DNA of 64,000 nucleotides from an actinobacterium LLX17 (GTDB taxonomy: Bacteria; Actinomycetota; Actinomycetes; Propionibacteriales; Nocardioidaceae). Made by a program: the position numbers and the translations under genes. The notes below the pieces were generated by a model. That model saw nothing but the letters and a program-made list of their open reading frames with translations, was not told the DNA's origin and made no database searches. This document shows positions 54,118-63,731 of this stretch, in pieces. How positions within the stretch are numbered: position 1 is the first letter of the stretch; each line of letters opens with the position of its first letter. The stretch is from contig KI301992.1 of assembly GCA_000471045.1 (NCBI GenBank), positions 132,900 through 196,899 of the forward strand. The letters are read 5' to 3'.

Positions 54118-54863
54118 GCGCGGACGACAAGGAGGACCAGCAGCCGAGCGCGGGCCACGTCGACGAGGACACCCCTGAGGGGTCCGACGTGACCGACGTC
54201 GTGCCGTCCGACGCACAGACGCTCGAGGTCGTCGGGGTCCGCGAGGGTGCCTTCGGCGTGGCCGGCACCGGCGACACCAGCGGCTTCGGCGGGCTGACGA
54301 AGCCGATCCTCATGCCGCCGGCCAGCGTCCCGCCGTTCGGGGGCTGGTTCGACGAGGTCGCCGAGGGTCTGGTGCGCGGCGTCGGGGGCGAGGCGATCGA
54401 GAAGGTCGTCGTCGACCGCGGCGAGATCACCTTCCACGTCCGACGCGAGCGCCTGGTCGAGGTCGTGCAGCACCTGCGCGACGACCCCGCCCTGCGCTTC
54501 GAGCTCTGCTCCTCGCTGTCGGGTGTCCACTACCCGGCCGACGCGGGCCGCGAGCTGCACGTCGTGCTGCACCTGCTGTCGATGACGCACCGCCGCCGCA
54601 TCCGCGTCGAGGCCTCGGCCCCGGAGGGCGACCCCCACGTGCCCAGCGTCGTGTCCGTCTACCCGACCGCCGACTGGCACGAGCGCGAGACCTGGGACAT
54701 GTTCGGCATCGTCTTCGACGGCCACCCTGCCTTGACGCGCATCCTCATGCCGGACGACTGGCCCGGCCACCCGCAGCGCAAGGACTACCCGTTGGGCGGC
54801 ATCCCGGTCGAGTACAAGGGCGCCACGATCCCGCCGCCGGACGAGCGCAGGAGGTACTCATGA
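54114..54863 (+). CDS. nuoC: NADH-quinone oxidoreductase subunit C
   Basis: The 249-residue subunit has an acidic 30-residue start ([20 protein letters not shown]) not found in short homologs, followed by the conserved core ending [40 protein letters not shown]. The start is the GTG overlapping the nuoB stop. Its own stop overlaps the ATG of the first mini-ORF at 54860. Confidence 0.93.
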   Translation: MSADDKEDQQPSAGHVDEDTPEGSDVTDVVPSDAQTLEVVGVREGAFGVAGTGDTSGFGGLTKPILMPPASVPPFGGWFDEVAEGLVRGVGGEAIEKVVVDRGEITFHVRRERLVEVVQHLRDDPALRFELCSSLSGVHYPADAGRELHVVLHLLSMTHRRRIRVEASAPEGDPHVPSVVSVYPTADWHERETWDMFGIVFDGHPALTRILMPDDWPGHPQRKDYPLGGIPVEYKGATIPPPDERRRYS

Positions 54864-54943
54864 GCGAGCTTGCGAGCGAACATTCAGGCCGTGTCATGAC
54901 GGCACCGCCTACCCTCACGTCCTTCAAGGCGGTGACGTCATGA
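54860..54943 (+). CDS. 27-codon mini-ORF filling the nuoC/nuoD junction
   Basis: ATG 54860 overlaps the nuoC TGA, and the mini-ORF's own TGA (54941-54943) overlaps the nuoD ATG (54940). The product would be [20 protein letters not shown] plus seven residues (SFKAVTS). The 5' part GAGCGAGCTTGCGAGCG is an imperfect palindrome of a type repeated at actinobacterial gene starts. Both ends share the sequence TCATGAGCG, consistent with a duplicated junction. No known function. Confidence 0.5.
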   Translation: MSELASEHSGRVMTAPPTLTSFKAVTS

Positions 54944-56274
54944 GCGCCACCACGGATCCCTACGCGGGCACCACGGAGTCGACGTCGGGGCCGGTCTTCA
55001 CCGTCACTGGTCAGGACTGGGACACGATCAACGCGGGTGCCGCCGACGGCGACCACATCGTCGTCAACATGGGCCCGCAGCACCCCTCGACGCACGGCGT
55101 GCTGCGCCTGATCCTCGAGATCGACGGCGAGCAGGTCGTCGACGCCCGCGCGGGCATCGGCTACCTGCACACCGGCATCGAGAAGAACATGGAGTACCGC
55201 ACCTGGACGCAGGGCGTCACGTTCTGCACCCGCATGGACTACGTGGCTCCATTCTCGAACGAGGCGGCCTACGTCGGCGCCGTCGAGCGGCTGCTGCAGA
55301 TCGAGGACTCCATCCCGCAGCGTGCCCTCGACATCCGGGTGCTGATGCTGGAGCTCAACCGCATCAGCTCGCACCTGGTCTGCATCGCCACCGGCGGCAT
55401 GGAGATCGGCGCGCTGACGGTCATGACGTGCGGCTTCCGCGACCGCGAGCTGATCCTCGACCTGTTCGAGGCGATCAGCGGCCTGCGCATGAACCACGCC
55501 TACTTCCGGCCCGGCGGCGTGGCGCAGGACCTGCCCGACGACGCCATCGGCCAGCTGCGCGACACCGTGGCGCTGCTGCGCAAGCGCCTGCCCGAGTACG
55601 CGGCCCTGTGCAACGCCAACCCGATCTTCAAGGGACGCCTCAAGGAGGTCGGACACCTCGACCTCGCCGGCTGCCTCGCCCTGGGCATCACCGGGCCGGC
55701 GGTCCGTGCCACCGGCTACGACTGGGACCTGCGCCGCACCCAGCCCTACTGGGGCTACGACACCTACGACTTCGACGTCGTCACGTGGGACGAGCCCGAC
55801 GCGTACGGCCGCTTCCGCGTGCGCCTCGACGAGATGACCGAGAGCCTCCGCATCGTCGACCAGGCCATCGACCGCCTCGAGGCGAGCGTCGGTGAGCCGA
55901 TCATGATCGCCGACCGCAAGATCGCCTGGCCGTCGCAGCTCAGCGTCGGCGCCGACGGGCAGGGCAACTCCGCACAGCACATCAAGCACATCATGGGCGA
56001 GTCGATGGAGGCCCTGATCCACCACTTCAAGCTGGTCACCGAGGGCTTCCGCGTCCCGCCCGGCCAGGCCTACTTCGCGGTCGAGTCGCCCCGCGGCGAG
56101 ATCGGCTGCCACGCGGTCTCGGACGGTGGCACCCGCCCGTACCGCGTGCACTTCCGCGACCCGTCGTTCGTCAACCTGCAGGGCACCTCGGTCATGAGCG
56201 AGGGCGGCATGATCTCCGACGTCATCGTCGCGATCGCCAGCATCGATCCCGTCATGGGGGGTGTCGATCGATGA
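54940..56274 (+). CDS. nuoD: NADH-quinone oxidoreductase subunit D
   Basis: NuoD forms the quinone pocket with NuoB. The 444-residue protein has a short extra N-terminus, then [20 protein letters not shown] with the quinone-site His, [20 protein letters not shown], and the C-terminal [20 protein letters not shown]. An upstream GGCGGTGACG inside the mini-ORF acts as ribosome site. The TGA overlaps an ATG that opens the next mini-ORF. Confidence 0.96.
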   Translation: MSATTDPYAGTTESTSGPVFTVTGQDWDTINAGAADGDHIVVNMGPQHPSTHGVLRLILEIDGEQVVDARAGIGYLHTGIEKNMEYRTWTQGVTFCTRMDYVAPFSNEAAYVGAVERLLQIEDSIPQRALDIRVLMLELNRISSHLVCIATGGMEIGALTVMTCGFRDRELILDLFEAISGLRMNHAYFRPGGVAQDLPDDAIGQLRDTVALLRKRLPEYAALCNANPIFKGRLKEVGHLDLAGCLALGITGPAVRATGYDWDLRRTQPYWGYDTYDFDVVTWDEPDAYGRFRVRLDEMTESLRIVDQAIDRLEASVGEPIMIADRKIAWPSQLSVGADGQGNSAQHIKHIMGESMEALIHHFKLVTEGFRVPPGQAYFAVESPRGEIGCHAVSDGGTRPYRVHFRDPSFVNLQGTSVMSEGGMISDVIVAIASIDPVMGGVDR

Positions 56275-56402
56275 GCCTCACTCGCTGCGCTCCCTCGGCC
56301 CACCGATCGCCGCGCGACTCCGTCGCGCCCGCGCTCCGCGCGGACCCCTGCCCTCGCTTCGCTCGGGCCATGGTCACGTCGATGGGGGGAGGAGCCCAAT
56401 GA
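56271..56402 (+). CDS. 43-codon mini-ORF filling the nuoD/nuoE junction
   Basis: ATG 56271 overlaps the nuoD TGA, and the TGA at 56400-56402 overlaps the nuoE ATG at 56399. The 43 residues ([20 protein letters not shown] and onward) are Arg/Pro/Ala-rich because the DNA is a chain of palindromes such as CGCTGCGCTCCCTCGGCC and CCTCGCTTCGCTCGGGCC, related to 27595-27622. A second frame is also open without stop, from GTG 56261 into nuoE, and would add 46 residues to NuoE. GGGGGAGGAG before 56399 favours initiation at nuoE itself. Confidence 0.45.
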   Translation: MSLTRCAPSAHRSPRDSVAPALRADPCPRFARAMVTSMGGGAQ

Positions 56403-57196
56403 CGCTTCCTGATACGACCCTCGACGAGCAGACCATCGGTGAGCTGCGGGAGCTGATGGGGCGCTACCCGCAGGCGCGTTCGGCGCTGCTGCCGATGCTG
56501 CACCTCGTGCAGTCGGTGCAGGGCCACGTGACGGCCGAGGGCATCCAGACCTGCGCCGAGCTGCTGGGCCTCAGCGCTGCCGAGGTCTCCGGCGTCGCCA
56601 CGTTCTACACGATGTACAAGCGCCGGCCGATGGGCACGCACCACGTGGGCGTCTGCACCAACACGCTGTGCGCCGTCATGGGTGGCGACGTCATCCTCGA
56701 GCGGCTCAAGGACCACCTCGGCGTGGGCAACGACGAGACCACCGACGACGGCCAGGTGACGCTCGAGCACATCGAGTGCAACGCCGCGTGCGACTTCGCG
56801 CCGGTGCTGACGGTCAACTGGGAGTTCATGGACCAGCAGACCCCCGAGTCGGCCGTCGAGCTGGTCGACCGGCTGCGCGCCGGCGAGGAGGTCCGCAGCA
56901 CGCGCGGCGCCACCATCACCTCGTGGCGCGAGGCCGAGCGCGTGCTGGCCGGGTTCGAGGACGGTCGCGCCGACGAGGGTCCCGCCGCGGCTGGCCCGTC
57001 GCTGGTGGGTCTGGAGATCGCGCACGAGCGCGGCTGGGCGGCCCCGGACTACCCGGAGCAGGCCGATCGCGACGGGTCCGACACGTCCAAGACCAAGCTG
57101 GGTGCCGACGAGCAGGCCGACACCTCGCGCGCCGAGTCCGAGACCGTGGCCGAGCAGTCCGGCGCCGATGTCGAGGGAGGCAAGTCCGATGAGTGA
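56399..57196 (+). CDS. nuoE: NADH-quinone oxidoreductase subunit E
   Basis: NuoE carries the N1a [2Fe-2S] cluster of the NADH module. The 265-residue protein (ATG 56399, after GGGGGAGGAG) has the ligands in GVCTNTLCAVMGGD and HIECNAACDFAPVLTV. The last 70 residues, after the normal end, are an acidic Asp/Glu/Ser-rich extension (GADEQADTSRAESETVAEQS). The 3' end overlaps nuoF by 8 nt. Confidence 0.94.
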   Translation: MTLPDTTLDEQTIGELRELMGRYPQARSALLPMLHLVQSVQGHVTAEGIQTCAELLGLSAAEVSGVATFYTMYKRRPMGTHHVGVCTNTLCAVMGGDVILERLKDHLGVGNDETTDDGQVTLEHIECNAACDFAPVLTVNWEFMDQQTPESAVELVDRLRAGEEVRSTRGATITSWREAERVLAGFEDGRADEGPAAAGPSLVGLEIAHERGWAAPDYPEQADRDGSDTSKTKLGADEQADTSRAESETVAEQSGADVEGGKSDE

Positions 57197-58514
57197 TGTC
57201 CTGACGCCGGTGCTGAGCGCCAACTGGGCCGACGACCGCGCCTGGACGCTGCCCGTCTACGCCGAGCGCGGCGGGTACGAGGCGCTGCGCACGGCCATGG
57301 CGATGGAGCCGGCCGACCTCATCACCCTGGTCAAGGACTCCGGCCTGCGCGGTCGCGGCGGCGCCGGGTTCCCCACGGGCATGAAGTGGAGCTTCATCCC
57401 CACCGACAACCCCAACCCCACCTACCTGGTGGTCAACGCCGACGAGTCCGAGCCGGGCACCTGCAAGGACATCCCGCTCATGATGGCCAATCCGCACGTG
57501 CTGGTGGAGGGCGTCATCATCGCCGCCCGCGCGATCCAGGCGCAGCGGGCGTTCATCTACGTGCGCGGCGAGGTGCTGCACGTCGTGCGCCGCCTGCGCG
57601 CCGCCGTGCGCGAGGCCTACGAGGCCGGCTACCTGGGGCCGAACATCCTGGGGTCCGGCATGAACCTCGACCTCGTGGTGCACGCCGGTGCCGGTGCCTA
57701 CATCTGCGGCGAGGAGACGGCGCTGCTCGACTCGCTCGAGGGTCGTCGCGGCCAGCCCCGCCTGCGGCCGCCGTTCCCCGCCGTCGCCGGACTGTACGCG
57801 AGCCCCACGGTCATCAACAACGTCGAGTCCATCGCCTCGGTGCCGGCCATCGTGCGCGGTGGGATCGACTGGTTCGGCTCGATGGGCACCGAGAAGAGCA
57901 AGGGCTTCACGCTCTACTCGCTGTCGGGCCACGTGAAGCGTCCCGGTCAGTACGAGGCGCCGCTCGGCATCACGTTGCGTCAGCTGCTCGACCTCGGCGG
58001 CGGTCTGCGCGCCAATCCTGACGGCTCCAGCTCGGAGCTGAAGTTCTGGACGCCCGGCGGATCGTCCACCCCGCTGTTGACGGCCGAGCACCTCGACGTG
58101 CCGCTCGACTACGAAGGCGTCGGCGCCGCCGGCTCGATGCTGGGCACCAAGGCGCTGCAGGTCTTCGACCAGACCACGTCGGTCGTGCGCTGCGTGCTGA
58201 GGTGGACCGAGTTCTACAAGCACGAGTCCTGCGGCAAGTGCACACCGTGCCGCGAGGGCACGTGGTGGCTCGTGCAGGTGCTGCGTCGCCTCGACGAGGG
58301 CCAGGGCCGCGAAGGCGACATCGAGCTGCTGCTCGACCTGTGCGACAACATCCTGGGCCGCTCGTTCTGCGCGCTCGGCGACGGCGCCACCAGCCCCATC
58401 ACGTCGGCCATCCAGTACTTCCGCGACGAGTTCGAGGCCGGCATGCACACCCCGTCGCGCGAGCTCTTCCCGCCGGCGGCCTCCACCCTCTTCCCCCAGG
58501 AGGTGACGGCATGA
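57189..58514 (+). CDS. nuoF: NADH-quinone oxidoreductase subunit F
   Basis: NuoF binds NADH, FMN and the N3 [4Fe-4S] cluster. The 441-residue protein has GLRGRGGAGFPTGMKWSFIP (NADH/FMN glycine-rich loop), NADESEPGTCKDIPLMM, CGEETALLDSLEGRRGQPRL and cluster ligands in HESCGKCTPCREGTWW and FCALGDGATSP. ATG 57189 has GGAGGCAAG upstream. The TGA overlaps the mini-ORF ATG at 58511. Confidence 0.96.
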   Translation: MSDVLTPVLSANWADDRAWTLPVYAERGGYEALRTAMAMEPADLITLVKDSGLRGRGGAGFPTGMKWSFIPTDNPNPTYLVVNADESEPGTCKDIPLMMANPHVLVEGVIIAARAIQAQRAFIYVRGEVLHVVRRLRAAVREAYEAGYLGPNILGSGMNLDLVVHAGAGAYICGEETALLDSLEGRRGQPRLRPPFPAVAGLYASPTVINNVESIASVPAIVRGGIDWFGSMGTEKSKGFTLYSLSGHVKRPGQYEAPLGITLRQLLDLGGGLRANPDGSSSELKFWTPGGSSTPLLTAEHLDVPLDYEGVGAAGSMLGTKALQVFDQTTSVVRCVLRWTEFYKHESCGKCTPCREGTWWLVQVLRRLDEGQGREGDIELLLDLCDNILGRSFCALGDGATSPITSAIQYFRDEFEAGMHTPSRELFPPAASTLFPQEVTA

Positions 58515-58528
58515 CGGTCATCCAGTCC
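58499..58528 (+). repeat. 30-bp direct repeat, left copy (old nuoF/nuoG junction)
   Basis: 58499-58528 matches 58594-58623 at 28 of 30 positions, including GGAGGTGACGGCATGACGGT. It contains the nuoF stop and a false nuoG start. It flanks repeat A copy 2, like a duplication made on insertion. Confidence 0.9.
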
Positions 58529-58609
58529 CCGCTGACTGTCACGATTCGGTCGCGTTTCGGGCCATTTCGCGACCAGAACGTGACACTCAGCGTGGAGGTG
58601 ACGGCATGA
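58511..58609 (+). CDS. 32-codon mini-ORF filling the nuoF/nuoG junction
   Basis: ATG 58511 overlaps the nuoF TGA, and the TGA at 58607-58609 overlaps the nuoG ATG at 58606. The product begins MTVIQSPLTVTIRSRFGPF and ends [10 protein letters not shown], being the translation of repeat A copy 2 and its flanks. Its ribosome site and start are the duplicated nuoG ones, so it is likely to be initiated. Confidence 0.5.
   Translation: MTVIQSPLTVTIRSRFGPFRDQNVTLSVEVTA
58530..58592. repeat. 63-bp palindromic repeat, family A copy 2
   Basis: The element has the same length and the same right arm as copy 1 at 4613-4675 (AACGTGACACTCAGCG), with a left arm differing at two of 16 positions. It is inserted between nuoF and nuoG, flanked by the 30-bp direct repeat. 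Confidence 0.88.
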
Positions 58610-58623
58610 CGGTCGACCAGTCC
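58594..58623 (+). repeat. 30-bp direct repeat, right copy (functional nuoG start)
   Basis: This copy contains GGAGGTGACG and the ATG actually used by nuoG. It differs from the left copy (58499-58528) only at two adjacent bases. Confidence 0.9.
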
Positions 58624-61032
58624 GGACACGACGTCCACGAGGCAGAGCTGCCGGTCGAGATGGTGACGCTGACCATCGACGACGTCAGCGTCAGCGTCCC
58701 CAAGGGCACGCTCCTGATCCGTGCCGCCGAGCTGATCGGCGTCGAGATCCCGCGCTTCTGCGACCACCCGCTGCTGGAGCCCGTCGGCGCCTGCCGCCAG
58801 TGCCTGGTGGAGGTGCCCGATGCCGGCAACGGGCGCGGGTTCCCCAAGCCGCAGGCCTCGTGCACGCTCGAGGTCGCCGAGGGCATGGTGGCCCGCACGC
58901 ACCTCACGTCCGAGGTCGCCACCAAGGCCCAGGTCGGCACCATGGAGTTCCTGCTGATCAACCACCCGCTCGACTGCCCGGTCTGCGACAAGGGCGGCGA
59001 GTGCCCGCTGCAGAACCAGGCCATGTCGCACGGGCGCGGTGAGTCCCGGTTCACCGAGACCAAGCGCACCTTCCCCAAGCCCGTCCCGGTCTCGGCGCAG
59101 GTGCTGCTCGACCGCGAGCGCTGCGTGCTGTGCGCCCGCTGCACCCGCTTCTCCGAGCAGATCGCCGGTGACCCGTTCATCGCGCTGGTCGAGCGCGGTG
59201 CCGAGCAGCAGGTCGGCATCGGTCCGAACATCGACGGTGGCGACGAGCCCTTCCACTCTTACTTCTCGGGCAACACGATCCAGATCTGCCCGGTCGGCGC
59301 CCTGACCAGCGCCGACTACCGCTTCCGCTCGCGCCCGTTCGACCTCGTCTCGACGCCGGCCGTCGCCGAGCACGACTCCTGCGGTGCGGCCATCCGTGTC
59401 GACCACCGCCGCGGCCGCGTCATGCGGCGCCTCGCCGGTGACGACCCCGAGGTCAACGAGGAGTGGATCACCGACAAGGACCGGTTCGCGTTCACGTGGT
59501 CCGGTGGCGACGACCGCGTCCGCACGCCACTGGTGCGCAACGCCGAGACCGGAGAGCTCGAGCCGGCCTCGTGGCCGGCCGCACTCGCCACGGCCGCCCG
59601 GCTGCTGCAGCAGGTCCACGGCTCCGCGGGTGTGCTGCCCGGTGGCCGCCTCACGCTCGAGGACGCCTACGCGTGGTCGAAGTTCGCCCGCCTCGCGCTC
59701 GGCACCAACGACGTCGACTTTCGCAGCCGCGCCGTCGGCGCGGGGGAGGCCGACGCGCTCGCCGCAGCCGTCGCCGGCGTGCCGGCCAGCGTCACCTACC
59801 GCGACCTCGAGCGCGCCCGGCACGTCGTGCTGGTGGGCCTGGAGCCCGAGGACGAGGCCGGCACGCTCTTCCTGCGCCTGCGCAAGGCCGTGCGGGAGCA
59901 CGGCACCAAGGTCATCACGGTGGCCAGCCACCGCAGCCGCGGCACCACCAAGCTGCAGGCCCGCCTCGTGCAGGTCGTGCCCGGCAACGAGGCCGTCGCG
60001 CTGGCCGACCTCGAGCTGGGGCCGGACGACGTGCTGCTCGCCGGTGAGCGGCTCGGCCTCGTGCCGGGCGGGCTCGCCGCGGCCGTCGAGGCCACGGGTC
60101 GGTCGGGCGCCCGGTTCGCCTGGGTCCCGCGTCGCGCCGGCGACCGCGGCGCGGTGGAGGCTGGACTGCTGCCCAACCTGCTGCCTGCCGGACGACCCGT
60201 CGTCGATGCCGAGGCTCGAGCCGATCTCGCCGCCGCGTGGGACGTCAACGCGGTGCCGGGCACCGTGGGTCGCGACACCGCCGCCATCATCGCCGGCGTC
60301 GCCGACCGCACCCTGCGTGGACTGCTCGTCGGTGGCGTCGAGATCGCCGACCTGCCCGACCCCGCGCTGGCGCGCGCCGCCCTCGCGGCCGCCGACGTGG
60401 TGGTCAGCCTCGAGGTCCGCCACAGCGAGGTCACCGCAGTCGCCGACATCGTGCTGCCGATCGCTCCCATGGTCGAGAAGCCCGGCACGTTCGTCACCTG
60501 GGACGGTCGCCGCCGCTCGTTCGACGCCGTGCTCGACGAGCCCAACTCCGTCACCGACACCCGCGTGCTGGCCGGCATCGCCGAGGAGCTCGGGCGTCCC
60601 CTGGGGTTCCGCACCATCGCCGGCGCCCGCGACGACCTCGCCTCGCTCGGCGGCTGGGACGGCACGCGGGCCGACCTGCCGGCGGTTCGCCGCGAGCCGG
60701 TCGTCCCCGCGGCCGGACAGCTCGTGCTCTCCACCTGGCGCCAGCTGATCGACGACGCACGCGGCCAGGACGGGCAGCCCGAGTACAGCGCCACCGCCCG
60801 GCCGCCGGTCCTGCGAGCCAGTGCCGCCACGTGGGACGCGCACGGCGTGATTCCGGGCGAGGTCGCCACGCTGACCGCCCCCGGACGCGACCTGCGGGTC
60901 GCCCTCCCCACCGAGGTCGACGATCTCCCCGACGGTGTGATCTGGGCCCCCGGCAACAACGGCACCAACCTGCGCGAGCTGGGCCTCGGCCACGGCTCCG
61001 CCGTCCAGGTCACCTCTGGGGGTCTGGCATGA
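58606..61032 (+). CDS. nuoG: NADH-quinone oxidoreductase subunit G
   Basis: The 808-residue subunit has the N-terminal ferredoxin part with [20 protein letters not shown], the HxxxC region [20 protein letters not shown] and [20 protein letters not shown], then the molybdopterin-oxidoreductase fold without cofactor ([39 protein letters not shown]). Length is normal for actinobacteria. The TGA overlaps the ATG of the next mini-ORF at 61029. Confidence 0.95.
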   Translation: MTVDQSGHDVHEAELPVEMVTLTIDDVSVSVPKGTLLIRAAELIGVEIPRFCDHPLLEPVGACRQCLVEVPDAGNGRGFPKPQASCTLEVAEGMVARTHLTSEVATKAQVGTMEFLLINHPLDCPVCDKGGECPLQNQAMSHGRGESRFTETKRTFPKPVPVSAQVLLDRERCVLCARCTRFSEQIAGDPFIALVERGAEQQVGIGPNIDGGDEPFHSYFSGNTIQICPVGALTSADYRFRSRPFDLVSTPAVAEHDSCGAAIRVDHRRGRVMRRLAGDDPEVNEEWITDKDRFAFTWSGGDDRVRTPLVRNAETGELEPASWPAALATAARLLQQVHGSAGVLPGGRLTLEDAYAWSKFARLALGTNDVDFRSRAVGAGEADALAAAVAGVPASVTYRDLERARHVVLVGLEPEDEAGTLFLRLRKAVREHGTKVITVASHRSRGTTKLQARLVQVVPGNEAVALADLELGPDDVLLAGERLGLVPGGLAAAVEATGRSGARFAWVPRRAGDRGAVEAGLLPNLLPAGRPVVDAEARADLAAAWDVNAVPGTVGRDTAAIIAGVADRTLRGLLVGGVEIADLPDPALARAALAAADVVVSLEVRHSEVTAVADIVLPIAPMVEKPGTFVTWDGRRRSFDAVLDEPNSVTDTRVLAGIAEELGRPLGFRTIAGARDDLASLGGWDGTRADLPAVRREPVVPAAGQLVLSTWRQLIDDARGQDGQPEYSATARPPVLRASAATWDAHGVIPGEVATLTAPGRDLRVALPTEVDDLPDGVIWAPGNNGTNLRELGLGHGSAVQVTSGGLA

Positions 61033-61100
61033 GAGAGCGTCGTTTCGTGGCTCGGGCGCTGGGCGCCCTCGCACCTCATCGAGCGGAGGGTGTCGCATGA
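61029..61100 (+). CDS. 23-codon mini-ORF filling the nuoG/nuoH junction
   Basis: ATG 61029 overlaps the nuoG TGA, and the TGA at 61098-61100 overlaps the nuoH ATG at 61097. The product ([23 protein letters not shown]) is the translation of a family C repeat unit (61041-61087). GCGGAGGGTG near its end is the nuoH ribosome site. Confidence 0.5.
   Translation: MRERRFVARALGALAPHRAEGVA
61041..61087 (+). repeat. Family C repeat unit in the nuo operon
   Basis: These 47 bp match the minus-strand unit at 41328-41374 at 43 positions. The unit contains a GGGCGC...GCGCCC inverted core. Confidence 0.85.
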
Positions 61101-62350
61101 GCTCTGAGTACTTCGGGAACGAGGACTTCTGGGTCATCCTGCTGAAGGCCGTGCTGGTCTTCGTGGTGCTGGTGGTCTTCACGCTCTTCAACATCTGGTT
61201 CGAGCGTCGCGTCGTGGCCCGCATGCAGCACCGCGTCGGCCCCAACGTGCACGGCCCCTTCGGTCTCCTGCAGAGCCTCGCCGACGGCGTGAAGCTGGCG
61301 CTGAAGGAGGACATCGTCGTCACGGCGGCCAACAAGGGCATCTACGTGCTCGCGCCGATCCTCGCGACCATCCCGGCCTTCCTGGCCTGGGCGGTCATCC
61401 CGTTCGGGCCGGTCGTCACGATCCCGTTCACCGACACCCAGACCCCGCTGCAGCTCACCGACCTGCCCGTGGCGGTGCTCTACATCCTGGCCGTCACGTC
61501 GATCGGCGTGTACGGCATCGTGCTCGCGGGTTGGTCGTCCGGCTCCACCTACGCCCTGCTCGGCGGCCTGCGCTCCAGCGCCCAGGTCATCAGCTACGAG
61601 GTGGCGATGGGCCTGAGCTTCGTCACCGTCTTCCTCTACGCCGGCACGATGTCGACCAGCGAGATCGTCGCCGCGCAGGAGGACATGTGGTACTTCCTGC
61701 CGCTGCTGCCGTCGTTCCTCATCTACCTGATCGCGATGGTCGGCGAGACCAACCGTGCGCCCTTCGACCTCCCCGAGGCCGAGGGTGAGCTGGTCGGCGG
61801 GTTTCACACCGAGTACAGCTCGCTGAAGTTCGCGCTGTTCTTCCTGGCCGAGTACATCAACATGGTCACCGTCTCGGCGCTGGCCACGACGCTGTTCCTG
61901 GGCGGCTGGCGCGCCCCGTTCGGCATCGCCCAGGTCTGGGAGGGCGCCAACGAGGGCTACGTGCCGGTCATCTGGTTCCTCGGCAAGACGCTGTTCTTCA
62001 TCTTCCTGTTCGTCTGGCTGCGCGGCACGCTGCCCCGCATGCGCTACGACCAGTTCATGGCGCTGGGCTGGAAGGTGCTCATCCCGATCTCGCTGGTGTG
62101 GATCGTGGCGGTCACCTTCATCCGCAAGCTGCAGAACGAGGACATGCTCGACCGCGACGCCGTCATCTGGATCGCGGCCATCGCCGCCGTCGTGCTGCTG
62201 ATCAGCCTGTTCATCCCGGAGAAGAAGCCCGCTCCGGAGGAGGAGGTCGAGGCGGCTGAGCCCGACGCCTTCGCCGGTGGCTACCCCGTCCCGCCCATGC
62301 CCGACACGCCGCCCCGCAGCAGCACCCCGACCAAGGAGGGCAAGCGATGA
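61097..62350 (+). CDS. nuoH: NADH-quinone oxidoreductase subunit H
   Basis: NuoH links the quinone site to the proton channels. The 417-residue protein has eight membrane helices, [20 protein letters not shown], the conserved loop [20 protein letters not shown] followed by HTEYSS, and [20 protein letters not shown]. The C-terminal tail ([12 protein letters not shown]) is acidic and then Pro-rich. The ATG overlaps the preceding mini-ORF stop. Confidence 0.96.
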   Translation: MSSEYFGNEDFWVILLKAVLVFVVLVVFTLFNIWFERRVVARMQHRVGPNVHGPFGLLQSLADGVKLALKEDIVVTAANKGIYVLAPILATIPAFLAWAVIPFGPVVTIPFTDTQTPLQLTDLPVAVLYILAVTSIGVYGIVLAGWSSGSTYALLGGLRSSAQVISYEVAMGLSFVTVFLYAGTMSTSEIVAAQEDMWYFLPLLPSFLIYLIAMVGETNRAPFDLPEAEGELVGGFHTEYSSLKFALFFLAEYINMVTVSALATTLFLGGWRAPFGIAQVWEGANEGYVPVIWFLGKTLFFIFLFVWLRGTLPRMRYDQFMALGWKVLIPISLVWIVAVTFIRKLQNEDMLDRDAVIWIAAIAAVVLLISLFIPEKKPAPEEEVEAAEPDAFAGGYPVPPMPDTPPRSSTPTKEGKR

Positions 62351-62967
62351 CGCTCAAGGAGTCCGTCTGGGACCCGGTAGCGGGATTCGGAGTCACCTTC
62401 CGCACGATGTTCAAGAAGGTCGTCACCGAGCAGTACCCGTTCGAGAAGGTCCCCACCGCGCCGCGCTTCCACGGCCGGCACCAGCTGAACCGCTGGCCCG
62501 ACGGGCTGGAGAAGTGCATCGGCTGCGAGCTGTGCGCGTGGGCCTGTCCGGCCGACGCCATCTACGTCGAGGGCGCCTCGAACGTCGACGTGCCCGACGG
62601 GTCCGAACGCTTCAGCCCCGGCGAGCGCTACGGCCGCGTCTACCAGATCAACTACCTGCGCTGCATCCTGTGCGGCCTGTGCATCGAGGCGTGCCCCACC
62701 CGCGCGCTGACCATGACGAACGAGTACGAGCTGGCCGACGACAACCGTGCCGACCTCATCTACGAGAAGACCGACCTGCTGGGCCCGCTGCTGCCGGGCA
62801 TGGTCGAGCCGCCGCACGCGATGCTGATCAGCGACGACGACCAGGATTACTACCGCGGCAAGAACCTGCCGATCCTCGACGCCGACCCGATCGAGAGCGC
62901 CGACGTGAACCCGGCCGGCATGCCCGGCACCCCGGCCACCGACGCCGCGCGGAAGGGTCAGGCATGA
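62347..62967 (+). CDS. nuoI: NADH-quinone oxidoreductase subunit I
   Basis: The 206-residue subunit carries the N6a and N6b [4Fe-4S] clusters in [20 protein letters not shown] and [20 protein letters not shown]. The N-terminal helix [20 protein letters not shown] lies on the membrane. It overlaps nuoH and nuoJ by 4 nt each. Confidence 0.96.
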   Translation: MTLKESVWDPVAGFGVTFRTMFKKVVTEQYPFEKVPTAPRFHGRHQLNRWPDGLEKCIGCELCAWACPADAIYVEGASNVDVPDGSERFSPGERYGRVYQINYLRCILCGLCIEACPTRALTMTNEYELADDNRADLIYEKTDLLGPLLPGMVEPPHAMLISDDDQDYYRGKNLPILDADPIESADVNPAGMPGTPATDAARKGQA

Positions 62968-63731
62968 CGACGTTCTGGATCGTCGCGCCGCTGATCGTCC
63001 TGGCGTCGCTGGGGCTGCTGTTCGCCCGCAAGGCGGTGCACGCGGCGCTCGGCCTGGCCGTGGTGATGATCGGCCTCGCGGTGCTCTACGCCGTGCAGGA
63101 CGCCCCGTTCCTGTTCGCGGTGCAGATCATCGTCTACACCGGCGCCATCATGATGCTGTTCCTGTTCGTGGTGATGCTCGTGGGCGTCGACTCCGGCGTC
63201 AGCCTGCGCGAGACGCTGTCCGGTCAGAAAGTCGCGGCCGCCGTCGTCGGGATCGGCTTCGGCCTGTTGCTGGTGCTCGGCGTCGCGCAGCTCTCGCTCG
63301 GTCCCGTCACGGGCCTGGCCGAGGCCAACCAGCACGGCAACGTCTACGGGCTCGCCGAACTGATGTTCGGCCCGTTCGTGCTGGCCTTCCAGTTCACCGC
63401 CGCCCTGCTGGTCACCGCCGTGCTGGGCGCGATGGTGCTGGCCCACCGTGAGCGCCTCACGCCGCGTTCGTCGCAGGCCGAGCTCGCGGCGCAGCGCCTG
63501 CGTGACTACGCCGAGTCCGGCAAGCACCCCGGCAACCCGCCGACACCCGGCGTCTTCGCCCGGCACAACGCGGTCGACTCACCGGCGCTGCTGCCCGACG
63601 GCTCGCCCGCGCCCGGGTCGGTGCCCGACAGCCTCGTCGACCGCGGTCAGGTGCTCGACGTCACCACCGATGACGTCGATGACGTGCACCGTCAGATCGG
63701 CCGGCGCGGCGAGGGGGAGGACGAGAAGTGA
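62964..63731 (+). CDS. nuoJ: NADH-quinone oxidoreductase subunit J
   Basis: The 255-residue subunit has five helices: [40 protein letters not shown] (the conserved pi-bulge helix) and three more to residue 165. After the last helix there is an unusually long hydrophilic tail of about 90 residues. The ATG overlaps the nuoI stop. Confidence 0.93.
   Translation: MTTFWIVAPLIVLASLGLLFARKAVHAALGLAVVMIGLAVLYAVQDAPFLFAVQIIVYTGAIMMLFLFVVMLVGVDSGVSLRETLSGQKVAAAVVGIGFGLLLVLGVAQLSLGPVTGLAEANQHGNVYGLAELMFGPFVLAFQFTAALLVTAVLGAMVLAHRERLTPRSSQAELAAQRLRDYAESGKHPGNPPTPGVFARHNAVDSPALLPDGSPAPGSVPDSLVDRGQVLDVTTDDVDDVHRQIGRRGEGEDEK

Noticed and set aside
58399-61341. A 980-codon minus-strand open frame opposite nuoG
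   Set aside because: nuoG on the plus strand is unmistakable, and the antisense product is low-complexity (Val/Gly/Asp/Arg) with no family features.
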